DNA of 64,000 nt from JAKACA01 sp963769255. Its GTDB lineage: Bacteria > Actinomycetota > Acidimicrobiia > Acidimicrobiales > Bog-793. Location: contig CAVYKV010000001.1 of NCBI GenBank assembly GCA_963769255.1, positions 3,162,001 through 3,226,000 on the forward strand, given 5' to 3'. Numbering within the stretch: position 1 is the stretch's first letter; every line of letters begins with the position of its first letter. Position numbers and translations under genes: made by a program. Under the pieces are notes generated by a model. The model saw only the letters and a list, made by a program, of their open reading frames with translations, did no database searches and was not told where the DNA came from. Below are positions 1-8,557 of the stretch, one piece after another.

Positions 1-1409
1 GGGGCGACGGTGCCGGGGCCGGCCGTGCAGGCCTGGCGGAGCGCCCCCGACCAGCCCACGAGCACCATCGACCGGGGCTCGACCCACCCCTCGAGGGCCA
101 TGAGCTCCTCGGTGCAGGTGCGGGCGAGCCGGGGGACGTCGGCCAGCTTCTCCGCCTGACGGAAGCCGTCGAGGGCCTGCGCCCAGCGGCCGGCCAGCAC
201 CTGCCGGCGCGAGCGTGCCAACAGCACCCAGGCGTCGCTGCCGGCAACGACCGCCGGCACCGGCTCCCACCAGGTGGCAGGGGCGTCGAGCAGCTCCCCG
301 CCCGAGCAGGCGAGCAAGCGGCCGGCCGACTCCCAGTCCTGCGCCCGGCAGTAGGCGCGCCACGCCTCACCGAGCACGCCCTCGCCTTCGAGGAGACGTG
401 CCGCCCGCAGGCAGTGTAGGCGGGCCGCCTCCTCGCCGGAGCGCTCCACGAGCAGCTGCTCGAGGTGCCCCCGCAGCACCTCGTGCATGCGGTAGGTGAC
501 GGCGTCGGTCGTCGTCAGGAAGAGGTGGCGGGCCGCCAGCTCCTCGAGGACGGCAGCGCTGTCGTGGCGGCCGAGCAGGGTGTCACAGGTGGATCCGGAG
601 AGAGCACCGAGCACGCTCGAGTCGATGAGGAAACCTCGCAGGTCGTCCTCCAGACCCGCCAGCACGTTCTCGGTGAGGTAGTCGCGGCAGGTTCTCAATC
701 GGGAGGGCAGTGAGACCAACATCTGACGGCGGTAGGCAGCGGGCCTCCCGGCGATGGCGAGATGGAAGAGGTGCAGGCCGGCCGCCCAGCCGCCCGTGCG
801 GCGGGCGAGCTCGGCGATCTCCTCCGGCGGGAGGTCGTGACCGTGGTGACGGAGAAAGAGATCCGAGACCTCCCACGACCGGAAACGCAGGTCATCGGGC
901 CCGATCTCGAGGAGATCGCCGCCCACGCGCCGGCGGCTCAGGTCGAGGGCCGGCGGCTGGCGGCCCGACAGCACCAGGTGCAGCCAGGGAGGCAAGCCAT
1001 TGACGAGCTGCCCGAGCACGTCTGCGGCGCGGGAGCCGGCCAGCACGTGGGTGTCGTCGACGATGAGGAGGACATCCTCCGCGTCGACTCGCTGCAGGTT
1101 GTCGAGAAAGGCCTGCACCGAGGGCGGCGCCGAACCGCCGGCTTCCGTGGACGGTGGCAGCAGCTCGGACAGGTGCCGGACGAGCCCGAGGTCGTCCAGC
1201 GTCGTCCGGTCCGCCTCGTACCACAGGACCGTCCGGGCCGAGCCGTGGTCGCGGCGGGCGAAGCCGGCGAGCAGCCAGCTCTTGCCGGAGCCGGCCGGGG
1301 CGGCCACGACCGTCAGGGGCACCTGCCAGCTCTGCTCGAGCTTGGCGGAGAGACGCGGGCGCTCGAGCGTCCGGACCAGGGGGATGCGGCTCCGGGCGGG
1401 AAGACCCAT
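1..1409 (-). CDS. MalT/LuxR-family ATP-binding transcriptional regulator (partial, C-terminus off window)
   Basis: The minus frame from the ATG at 1407-1409 stays open to the left edge (about 469 codons), so the C-terminus, where a LuxR helix-turn-helix would lie, is outside the window. The protein starts MGLPARSRIPLVRTLERPRL and has a Walker A motif APAGSGKSW near residues 38-46 and a Walker B-like stretch LLIVDDTHVL near residue 115. An ARRTGGWAAGLHLF segment typical of MalT/STAND regulators follows, then helical repeats. GGAG lies about 7 nt before the start. The family couples ATP and ligand binding to transcription activation; the inducer cannot be predicted. Family assignment is good, specificity unknown. 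Confidence 0.85.
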   Translation of the reverse strand, partial: MGLPARSRIPLVRTLERPRLSAKLEQSWQVPLTVVAAPAGSGKSWLLAGFARRDHGSARTVLWYEADRTTLDDLGLVRHLSELLPPSTEAGGSAPPSVQAFLDNLQRVDAEDVLLIVDDTHVLAGSRAADVLGQLVNGLPPWLHLVLSGRQPPALDLSRRRVGGDLLEIGPDDLRFRSWEVSDLFLRHHGHDLPPEEIAELARRTGGWAAGLHLFHLAIAGRPAAYRRQMLVSLPSRLRTCRDYLTENVLAGLEDDLRGFLIDSSVLGALSGSTCDTLLGRHDSAAVLEELAARHLFLTTTDAVTYRMHEVLRGHLEQLLVERSGEEAARLHCLRAARLLEGEGVLGEAWRAYCRAQDWESAGRLLACSGGELLDAPATWWEPVPAVVAGSDAWVLLARSRRQVLAGRWAQALDGFRQAEKLADVPRLARTCTEELMALEGWVEPRSMVLVGWSGALRQACTAGPGTVA

Positions 1410-1581
1410 CACCGCTCCTCGCCCCACATCTCGTCAGGATGCATGCCGAACGTCCCCGGAATGGCGCCGCCGAACCGCCGGCACGAGTCTCGTATCGGTG
1501 CCGGACGGCGTCAAGGGGGAGTTGCCCCTACGCGAGGGAGTCGCGGGTACCGGCTGTCATGCCTTCTGCGCGTGACGGTGC

Positions 1582-1600
1582 CGTGCCATGACATGGCACG
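1582..1600. promoter_or_regulatory. 19-bp perfect palindrome, operator-like or transcript hairpin
   Basis: The sequence reads CGTGCCATG, A, CATGGCACG: two 9-bp arms around one central base. It sits about 170 bp upstream of the MalT/LuxR-type start (1409) and about 52 bp downstream of the phosphotriesterase-like stop (1652). It could be an operator for a dimeric regulator or a hairpin ending the upstream transcript. The 1-nt centre fits an operator better than a terminator loop, and no T run follows. Confidence 0.45.
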
Positions 1601-1651
1601 ATCGTCCTCAGGGGTCGACCGCAGCCCCTGCCGTGCCCGCCAGTGCCCGCC

Positions 1652-2590
1652 TCACCCCACGCTGAGCAGGCGCCTCGGATTCTCCACGGTGAGCGTGTCG
1701 ATGAGATCGTCGGTCACGCCAGCCTCACGGAGCTTCGGGACGATCGCCTCTTGCAGATAGGAGTAGCCGTTGCCCCCGAACCGCTTCAGGCGTTCCATGG
1801 TGCAGACGTCCTGAGAGAGCAGGATCTGACTCTCAAGGCGTCTCTCCAACAGCTCGAGCAACAGGCCGAGGATCATCGGCTCCCCGAAGCGAAGGTACGG
1901 GGCGTTGTAGCCCAACCCATCGAACTCGATGGAGGCACCCAGGTTCAGCAGTTCGAGGTAGTAGTCGAGGTCCGGATAACCGTCGCAGTGACCGATAATG
2001 ATCCTGCTCGGGTCGGCACCCTCTTCGAGAAAGAGCTGCAGCTGGTCCAGCCCGACACGGCTCAAGACGGAATGCGTGGTGATCGACAGCCCCGTCAGTC
2101 GCTGTGCCCGGGCGACGGCGCGGTGCACGCGCTCCTCCTGGGCCGAGATCCATGGCTTGTGGGTCCCGATCTCGCCTAGGATTCCCGGCCGGATACCCGT
2201 GCCGTCGATGCCGTTCTCGATCTCCTCCACGAGGTCGTCCGCGATGGCGCCGACGCTCCGTCGATCGACGAGCGCCCCGGGCGGATAGTAAGGCTCGCGG
2301 TAGTACCCGCAGCCGAGGACGATGTGGACGCCGGTCCGCTCCGACAAGGCCTTGACCCGGGCGGCGTCACGACCCATGCCGGGAAGTGTCAGGTCGACGA
2401 GGCAACTCCCGCCTCGGGTGCGGAACTCCTCGAGCTCGGCGGCGAGCACGTCCTCGCTCTCGGTCTGCGTCGCATAATCGAAGCGCTCCTCGATGCGCCA
2501 CAGGTAGACATAGGTGTGCTCGTGCGGCAACGTGAAGCCGATGTCCTCTGCTGGGACCGGACCCCTGACGGTGTGAATGAGGCCGGTCAT
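1652..2590 (-). CDS. phosphotriesterase-family metal-dependent hydrolase
   Basis: The 312-residue protein is the usual size of the phosphotriesterase/Php amidohydrolase family. The metal-site pattern is visible: HEH at residues 23-25, E140 in LGEIGTH where true phosphotriesterases carry a carboxylated lysine, H173, H201 in IIGHCD and D261 in LSQD. A Glu at the bridging position is typical of Php-type members and of lactonase-like relatives, so lactone or ester hydrolysis is more likely than organophosphate hydrolysis. It is the last gene of the minus-strand module A set, after a cupin, an aldo/keto reductase and a 2-hydroxyacid dehydrogenase, which points to sugar-acid or lactone catabolism (inference). 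Confidence 0.85.
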   Translation of the reverse strand: MTGLIHTVRGPVPAEDIGFTLPHEHTYVYLWRIEERFDYATQTESEDVLAAELEEFRTRGGSCLVDLTLPGMGRDAARVKALSERTGVHIVLGCGYYREPYYPPGALVDRRSVGAIADDLVEEIENGIDGTGIRPGILGEIGTHKPWISAQEERVHRAVARAQRLTGLSITTHSVLSRVGLDQLQLFLEEGADPSRIIIGHCDGYPDLDYYLELLNLGASIEFDGLGYNAPYLRFGEPMILGLLLELLERRLESQILLSQDVCTMERLKRFGGNGYSYLQEAIVPKLREAGVTDDLIDTLTVENPRRLLSVG

Positions 2591-2687
2591 GATCGGTCCG
2601 TAGCGGCAACGAGGGACGGGTCAGCGGTGTCGTGGGTTCGACGGCGTCCCGGCTCGGCCCGACGTTGCAAGGCGTGGGCGGGAGGCG

Positions 2688-3092
2688 TCACCCCTCCTTT
2701 GCGACGGGGCGGCCCGCCCGTGCCGCCGCCCGCTCCTCCTCCGTCGGCGGAACCCCCCGGAACCGGCGCAGATAGACGGCGCGGAAGCCGTCGGAGCGAT
2801 ACGTCTTGGCCGCCACGGCGTCCTCGAACACGATCAGATCCCCGGCAACCAGAGAGAAATGCTCGTCTCCGCAGTCGATCTCGACCGAGCCCTCGAGAAG
2901 GACCACGGCCATGTCCCTCCCGTCCGTGGGTGGGTTGGTCATCTCGCCGGAGAACTCCCAGAAGCCGCCCTCGAACCCGCCGTCTGAGCTCTTGTACGCC
3001 GTGCGGTAGGACGCCTGGAAGGCGCCATCGTGGAGGGCGTCGAGCTGCTCAGCCTGCAGGTCGGCGTCGCGGCCTGACAGATAGAAGATCAT
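2688..3092 (-). CDS. cupin domain protein (EutQ/cupin_3-like)
   Basis: This 134-residue single cupin starts MIFYLSGRDADLQ. The start at 3092 was chosen over 3152 because GGAGG lies 7 nt upstream of it. The cupin core runs from about residue 65 to 115: VVLLEGSVEIDCGDEHFSLV, then a GDLIVFEDAVAAKTY turn. Usual metal-binding histidines are sparse, as in the EutQ-like cupin_3 group, so an isomerase or binding role is as likely as dioxygenase activity. It lies between the aldo/keto reductase and the phosphotriesterase-like gene on the same strand. Confidence 0.75.
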   Translation of the reverse strand: MIFYLSGRDADLQAEQLDALHDGAFQASYRTAYKSSDGGFEGGFWEFSGEMTNPPTDGRDMAVVLLEGSVEIDCGDEHFSLVAGDLIVFEDAVAAKTYRSDGFRAVYLRRFRGVPPTEEERAAARAGRPVAKEG

Positions 3093-3239
3093 GCGTACCT
3101 CCGTTGTCGGTGGTGGCCGTTGCCGGATTCGCTGTAAACGGTTCCGGACCAAGGGTTCCGTGCGATCCTATACGGCACCGCCGGCAGGCGTCCCCGCCGG
3201 CGCCCCAATGAATTGGTCATGATCCTCATCGTGGGCGCT

Positions 3240-4259
3240 TTATCGCCGTCGCAGACCCTTGTCGGCGACGGCGAGCGATGCATACGGTAGATCCGGACCG
3301 ATGTGCCGGGCAGGGGGCACGATCTCGTCGATCCGGTCCAGGACGTCATCGTCCAGGGTGACCGTCGCCGCCGGCAGGGCCGATTCGAGGTGCGACAAGG
3401 AGTATGGCCCGATGATCGGACAGCTGACCGCAGGATGGGACAAGACGAATGCCAAGGACAGTTCGATGAGGGAGAGCCCGCTCTCGGCGGCCAGGCGGTC
3501 CAGCTGGGTGACGATGGCGAGGCGCTCTTGATTCTCGGGCAACGAGAGGTCGTAACGCCTCGGGAACATACCCGATCGGATCGACGTATTGGCCTTCTTC
3601 TCGCCGAACTCCCCCGAGAGCCACCCCGCAGCGAGCGGGCTCCACGTGAAGACGCCCAGGCCGAACTGTTGGCAGACCGGCAACAGCTCGGCTTCCACGG
3701 AGCGTGCCAGGATCGAGTACTGCGGTTGTTCGGTACGCAGCCGTCCGCGAGCTCGACGCTCGGCATCCCAGAGCGCTTCCACGATCTGATGGGGCGCAAA
3801 GTTCGAGCTTCCCGCGTACCGGATCTTGCCTGCTCGAACCAGGTCATCGAGGGCCCCGAGGGTGTCGTCGATGTCCGTCTCAGGCGCCGGACGATGTATC
3901 TGGTAGATGTCGAGGTGATCCGTACCGAGCCGCCGAAGGCTGTTCTCGCACTCGGCGATGAGCCAACGCCTGGACGCTCCCTGCGCGTTCGGGTCCGCCC
4001 CCATCGGCCATCCCACCTTGCTCGTCAGCACGATCTCATCCCGATTGAGATCCTTGAGCGCCTTCCCCACGATGACTTCGGCCTCGCCGTCCGAATACGA
4101 GTCCGCCGTGTCGATGAAATTGATGCCATGGCCGACCGCAGCGTGGATGATGCGGACCCCATCGGCGTGATCCGGATTGCCGGTGGCACCGAGCATCAGC
4201 GTTCCGAGACACAACGTGCTGACCCTCAGGCCGGTCGTTCCCAGCAGCCGATAGTCCAA
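3240..4259 (-). CDS. aldo/keto reductase
   Basis: The 339-residue protein begins (M)DYRLLGTTGLRVSTLCLGT, a canonical aldo/keto reductase N-terminus. The family catalytic residues are visible: D and Y in FIDTADSYSDGEAE, K in VLTSKVGWP and H in DIYQIHRP. The C-terminal NADPH-binding region carries CPIIGPYSLSHLES. The start is a TTG immediately after the TAG stop of the upstream dehydrogenase (no gap), implying translational coupling. NAD(P)H-dependent reduction or oxidation of a sugar or ketone is expected; the substrate is unknown. A divergent paralogue lies at 6281-7321. Confidence 0.9.
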   Translation of the reverse strand: MDYRLLGTTGLRVSTLCLGTLMLGATGNPDHADGVRIIHAAVGHGINFIDTADSYSDGEAEVIVGKALKDLNRDEIVLTSKVGWPMGADPNAQGASRRWLIAECENSLRRLGTDHLDIYQIHRPAPETDIDDTLGALDDLVRAGKIRYAGSSNFAPHQIVEALWDAERRARGRLRTEQPQYSILARSVEAELLPVCQQFGLGVFTWSPLAAGWLSGEFGEKKANTSIRSGMFPRRYDLSLPENQERLAIVTQLDRLAAESGLSLIELSLAFVLSHPAVSCPIIGPYSLSHLESALPAATVTLDDDVLDRIDEIVPPARHIGPDLPYASLAVADKGLRRR

Positions 4260-5237
4260 CTAGTACCCCGCCTCCACGTCGACGACCCCAAGGAGGGGCC
4301 GGCCCTCTCCAAAGCGAGCGATGTTCTCCGCGAATCTGTTCATCAAGAGTCGCAACCCCACCTTCGACGGCACCGTGAGTTGATGACCGGTGATGAAGCA
4401 GTTGTCGCGGGTCCACAGTTCGTGGTCGCGAGGCAGGGGCTCGGGCGTCGTGGAGTCGAGGAATGCCCCCGCGATCCACCCCTCCCGCAAGGCGCCAACG
4501 AGGTCATCCTGCTTGATCAAGGCGCCCCTCCCGATATTGATCAACCACGACGTCGGCGACATCACCCTCAACTCGTCGGCCGTGATCAGGTGCTCCGTCT
4601 CGGTCGTGTGGGGCACCGCGAGCAGGACGATGCGAGCCTCGGCGAGGGCCGCCCGCAGGCCCGATCGCTCCACGACGCGAGCGGCGCCGGGGATCTCCCT
4701 CACCGTCCGAGCCACCACGGTGACCGACGCCCGAAACGGCTGCAGCAAGCTGACGAACGCCTGCCCGATCGTCCCCCCACCCACGACCGTCACCGCTGAA
4801 TCGAACAAGGTCTGTCCCTCCACGACGGCCTGATCGTGATACCAGTGACGGCCCCCTCGCGCCCGGACAGCCAAGTCGCGAGCGCCGGCCAACGCCATCA
4901 GCAGGGCATGCTCCGCAACCGGTTCGGCGTACACACCCTTGGCACACGTCCAGGTGGGGGCGCCGGCCGTCAAGACCCCGCCATAACGGTCGACACCTGC
5001 CGACGGCAGCTGCACCCAGCGAATCTGCGGCGCCGCCGCGAGGGCCTCCGTGATCCTGCCGATGTCCGGTGGGTGGTGCCACACCAGGAGGGCCTCGGCC
5101 TCCGGGAGCGCAACCAGTTCACCACCCCCGCTTCGCAACGCCTCGAGTACCCATTCGGGGACGGCGGCATCGTCGAGGAGAGCACACTTCACCACCCTCG
5201 CATGCACCTCACCGGAAGCAGCCTCTTCCGGCATCAT
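4260..5237 (-). CDS. D-isomer-specific 2-hydroxyacid dehydrogenase
   Basis: The 325-residue protein has the NAD-binding fingerprint GGGTIG at 153-158, the VPHTTETEHLI segment at 208-218, the catalytic Arg in NIGRG (R237), the catalytic Glu E266 and the catalytic His H285 (ITGH). These are the R-E-H residues of the D-2-hydroxyacid dehydrogenase superfamily. It should interconvert a 2-hydroxyacid and a 2-oxoacid with NAD(P)H. It begins ATGATG after a GGGGGCC ribosome-binding region and runs directly into the aldo/keto reductase, so the two are co-translated. The exact substrate cannot be read from sequence. Confidence 0.9.
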   Translation of the reverse strand: MMPEEAASGEVHARVVKCALLDDAAVPEWVLEALRSGGGELVALPEAEALLVWHHPPDIGRITEALAAAPQIRWVQLPSAGVDRYGGVLTAGAPTWTCAKGVYAEPVAEHALLMALAGARDLAVRARGGRHWYHDQAVVEGQTLFDSAVTVVGGGTIGQAFVSLLQPFRASVTVVARTVREIPGAARVVERSGLRAALAEARIVLLAVPHTTETEHLITADELRVMSPTSWLINIGRGALIKQDDLVGALREGWIAGAFLDSTTPEPLPRDHELWTRDNCFITGHQLTVPSKVGLRLLMNRFAENIARFGEGRPLLGVVDVEAGY

Positions 5238-5347
5238 GGCCCCCTTCTCACACGCTGTTTCCCGATGAGAACTGTGCCTTCACGGCGAGAGAGGGAGCTC
5301 ATGGCGTCAACGTAGTGGACGAAGAAGAGAAGGGCCAACGGGGCCCA

Positions 5348-6154
5348 CTATTGGCGCGCAGTCAACACAGTGTTCGTTCTGGACGAGCGCGTGGCAGACT
5401 GCGCCGCCTCGAAGAGAGCTGCGCGAAATTTCTCGAAGTTCGACTCGAACCGATGCACGGGAACGGCAAGGCTATAGGCAGCGACCACGGCGCCGTCGTT
5501 CAACACGGGAACCGAGATGGCGATGACGCCCTCGGAGAACTCCTGGCGATCGACTGCGAAGCCGAGCTTGCGCACCTTCCGAAGCTCACGCTTGAACGTA
5601 GCCGGCTCCGTGATGCTGTACTTCGTCCGGGGGTGCAGCCGGTGGGAGACGAGATAGCGCTCCACCGTGTCGTCGTCCGAAAACGCCAGCAGGACCTTGC
5701 CGGCAGCGCGGGCGTGCACATCACCCCGCGTGCCCGCATGCAACCCGGCCACCCTCAGGGTTCCCTTACCCTCGAGGACTTCGAGAATGACGGCGTCGCC
5801 GTCCTTCCAGGCTGTGAGGTAAACCGTCTCCTTCGTCTGTGCCGCCAGCTCGCGAAGGGGCGCCGACAAGAACTCCGGAGGCGAACGGCGACCAAGAAAG
5901 GCATCGGCGAGTATGCCGACGGCAGGTCCGATGTCATAGACCCGCTTCGTATCCTTCGACAAGATCTGACTGGAGACCAACGTCTCCATCAGCTGATAGG
6001 CCGTCGACACGGGCATATCGAGGTGCGCCGCTGTCTCCCGCGCGCTGAGGCCACCCTCCCGAGCGATCAGCAACAGGATCGTTGACGCCTTCTCCACGGA
6101 GCGCACATGCCCGCGTCGGATTTTCCGGTCTGTGATCACGGTGGTGGAGGCCAC
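5348..6154 (-). CDS. IclR-family transcriptional regulator
   Basis: The 268-residue protein has an N-terminal winged helix (about residues 15-80, including LSARETAAHLDMPVSTAYQL) and an IclR effector-binding domain (about 85-255, with the family stretch YLVSHRLHPRTKYSI and RKLGFAVDRQEFSEGV). It lies at the head of the minus-strand module A genes and diverges from the aldo/keto reductase at 6281. The 120-bp gap between them is therefore its likely control region. The ligand is unknown, though IclR proteins often respond to carboxylic-acid catabolites. Confidence 0.9.
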   Translation of the reverse strand: MASTTVITDRKIRRGHVRSVEKASTILLLIAREGGLSARETAAHLDMPVSTAYQLMETLVSSQILSKDTKRVYDIGPAVGILADAFLGRRSPPEFLSAPLRELAAQTKETVYLTAWKDGDAVILEVLEGKGTLRVAGLHAGTRGDVHARAAGKVLLAFSDDDTVERYLVSHRLHPRTKYSITEPATFKRELRKVRKLGFAVDRQEFSEGVIAISVPVLNDGAVVAAYSLAVPVHRFESNFEKFRAALFEAAQSATRSSRTNTVLTARQ

Positions 6155-6280
6155 CTCGGAATCCTACCGGGAGCAAGCGACATCCCACGTCCAATCGCTG
6201 TTGCCGACAGGGTTGGCGGCCCACTCGGCCCGCAAGTTCGCCCGATTGATCCGCGACCCTGAGCATGATTGGATGACGTG

Positions 6281-7321
6281 GTGAGATACGACCTGCTCGG
6301 TTCCACCGGCGTGACGGTCAGCCGTCTCGCCCTGGGCACGCTGCTCCTCAGCCCTTTCGGCAACACGGACCGGCAGGAGTGCATCGACGTCATCGTGCGA
6401 GCCGTTGAACTGGGCATCAACTACCTCGACACGGCCGACTCCTACGCGAGCGGAGAATCGGAGTCCATCCTGGGCGAGGCTCTCACACAACTGAGCCGGT
6501 CCGAGATCTTCCTCGCCACAAAAGTCGGCTATCCGGTGGGGACAGGGCCGGGCGAGGGGGGAGCATCCCGGCGGTGGATCATGACGGCTTGCGAGGCCAG
6601 CCTCCGCCGCCTGCATACCGATTACATCGACCTCTATCAAGTCCACATTCCCTCGCCCGACACCGATATCGACGACACCTTGGGGGCGATGAGCGACCTG
6701 GTGCATGCAGGGAAGATTCGCTACGCCGGCACGTCCAACTTCTCAGCGAGGGAGATCGTGGAGGCTCAATGGACGGCAGCGGTTCGATCACGCGAGCGAT
6801 TTCGGACCGAGCAGTGCGAGTACTCCCTGCTGGCCAGGGAACCCGAGCACTCGATTCTTCCCGCCTGCCGGCACTACGGTCTGGGCGGCGTGGTCTGGAG
6901 TCCTCTGGCGGCGGGTTGGCTGTCCGGCGACTTCGGCACGGGCCGAGCGAGCAAGCCGAGATCGAAGGCGCGGGCCGACGCCATCCCGTCCCGCTACGAC
7001 CTGTCCCTGCCGGAGAATCAGCGCCGCCTCGCCGCCCTTGACGAGCTCCTGCTGGTGGCACAGAACTGTGGGCTCTCGATCATCGAACTCGCGCTGGCGT
7101 TCGTGCTCGAGCATCCAGCCGTCTGCTCGGCGGTCATCGGCCCGATGACGGTCAACGAGCTCGAGGACGACCTCTCGGCTCTGGAGGTGCGCTTGACTCC
7201 GGACGTGCTCGATCGCCTCGATGAGATCGTTCCGCCCGGCACCCACGTCGGGGCGACCTACCCGACTCCGGCGCTGGCCGCCGAGAACCGCCGCCGAGGT
7301 GAAGGCAGGCAGTTCGCCTAA
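6281..7321 (+). CDS. aldo/keto reductase
   Basis: About 346 residues, starting at GTG 6281 ((M)RYDLLGSTGVTVSRLALGT). A TTG at 6269 in frame would add four residues; 6281 was chosen because it matches the family N-terminus. Catalytic D and Y lie in NYLDTADSYASGE, K in FLATKVGYP and H in DLYQVHIP. It resembles the aldo/keto reductase at 3240-4259 along its length, including the end (RLDEIVPPGTHVG versus RIDEIVPPARHIG). It diverges from the IclR gene, so it is probably IclR controlled. Its last 4 bases overlap the convergent dipeptidase gene. Confidence 0.9.
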   Translation: MRYDLLGSTGVTVSRLALGTLLLSPFGNTDRQECIDVIVRAVELGINYLDTADSYASGESESILGEALTQLSRSEIFLATKVGYPVGTGPGEGGASRRWIMTACEASLRRLHTDYIDLYQVHIPSPDTDIDDTLGAMSDLVHAGKIRYAGTSNFSAREIVEAQWTAAVRSRERFRTEQCEYSLLAREPEHSILPACRHYGLGGVVWSPLAAGWLSGDFGTGRASKPRSKARADAIPSRYDLSLPENQRRLAALDELLLVAQNCGLSIIELALAFVLEHPAVCSAVIGPMTVNELEDDLSALEVRLTPDVLDRLDEIVPPGTHVGATYPTPALAAENRRRGEGRQFA

Positions 7322-8490
7322 CCGCACACGGCGGCAAAGACCCGGACGAAGTTCTCGCCGAGGATGCCGTGAATCTGCTCGTCGGTGTACCCACGCTTCA
7401 GCAGGCCGCGGGCAAGATTGACGGAGTCACGGTGGTCGTCGAAGCCGACCAGGTTGAGCGTTGCATCCCCGAAGTCGCCGCCCCGGAAGCCCAGCTGCTC
7501 GTGGTACAGCTCCGAGGTCTCCGCCAGGGTCCACTTGTCACTCATGAGCGGATGGTCCGTGCCGACGCCGACGTGCTGCCAACCGACCGTCGAGGCGACG
7601 TGGTCGATGTGATCGAGCATGTCGCTCACCGTCGGATGGGCGTCCCCGCTCAAAAAGCTCGGAAGGGCGACGATGCCGACGATTCCCCCGGAGTTGGCGA
7701 TGGCCCTGAGCTCCTCGTCGTCCTTGTTGCGCACGTGTGAGTAGACGGCGTCGGCCCCCACATGACTGGCCACCACCGGCTTGCTCGACTTCGCACAGGC
7801 GTCCAGCGTGGTCTTCTTCCCGCAGTGGGACGTATCGACGATGATGCCGAGCTCGTTCATCCGACGAACGAACCGCACTCCGAGGTCGCTCAACCCTGAG
7901 TCCTGCGTCTCCTGGCAGCCCGAGCCGATGAAGTTCTGATTGTTGTAGGTCAGCATCATCATCCGGATGCCCAGATCATGGGCCACATCGAGCAGCTCCA
8001 ACCGATAGAGGCCGGCCGTCATCTGGGCGTTCATGTAGCCGGCGAACTTGCCCTCCTCCTTGGCGGCGCGAAAGTCGGACGCTTGCAGGACTTTTCGCAT
8101 CCAGGGCATCCGGTCGAAGAGTGCGATGGTCATGCCGACCGTGCGCACGGTGTCGCGGAAGGGCGTCTCGATGAAGTCCAACGGGACCTCGCGGTTGCCC
8201 CCGGTGATGCCGGACGCCCGCCAGTGCGCTTCGAGCTCGCCACCTCCGTCCTGCAGGCCCATGCGCAACGGCAGGAGATAGGCCGAGGTGAACGCCATCC
8301 ACCCGTCGTGATGCTGATTCCACTCGGCCTTCAAGATCTCGGTCATCTCCGCCGTGAAGCAGCGGTAGCCGCAGGGGCCGTAGTACATCATGTCGACGAC
8401 GATGCTCTCGGCGTGCACCCGTCTCGCCCGCTCTTCCTCGTCGGCGGACAGCTGGAAGTCGAAGACGCCGAACTCGGACGTGTCAGTCAC
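7318..8490 (-). CDS. M19 (membrane dipeptidase) family protein with missing metal ligands
   Basis: The 390-residue protein keeps several M19 renal-dipeptidase signatures: IVDTSH at 217-222, ASHVGA with H243, VGVGTD at 307-312 and a GENFVRVF end. The N-terminal HxD metal motif is absent (VVDMMYYGP at 31-39), and the bridging Glu of the usual EGGH motif is replaced by a GYMNAQMT stretch near 151-158. Classic binuclear zinc dipeptidase activity is therefore doubtful; a different hydrolase or lyase role is possible. The gene follows the solute-binding protein at 8558 by 67 bp on the same strand and is probably co-transcribed with it. Confidence 0.8.
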   Translation of the reverse strand: MTDTSEFGVFDFQLSADEEERARRVHAESIVVDMMYYGPCGYRCFTAEMTEILKAEWNQHHDGWMAFTSAYLLPLRMGLQDGGGELEAHWRASGITGGNREVPLDFIETPFRDTVRTVGMTIALFDRMPWMRKVLQASDFRAAKEEGKFAGYMNAQMTAGLYRLELLDVAHDLGIRMMMLTYNNQNFIGSGCQETQDSGLSDLGVRFVRRMNELGIIVDTSHCGKKTTLDACAKSSKPVVASHVGADAVYSHVRNKDDEELRAIANSGGIVGIVALPSFLSGDAHPTVSDMLDHIDHVASTVGWQHVGVGTDHPLMSDKWTLAETSELYHEQLGFRGGDFGDATLNLVGFDDHRDSVNLARGLLKRGYTDEQIHGILGENFVRVFAAVCG

Positions 8491-8557
8491 GATCGCTCCT
8501 CCACAGGATGCTCTTTCCGAACCGCCGGGCTATTGGACCACTCACCCACCGGCAGGA

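Noticed and set aside
762..1760. 332-codon plus-strand frame near the left edge
   Set aside because: It is antisense to the MalT/LuxR-type gene, whose P-loop and helical repeats are clear.
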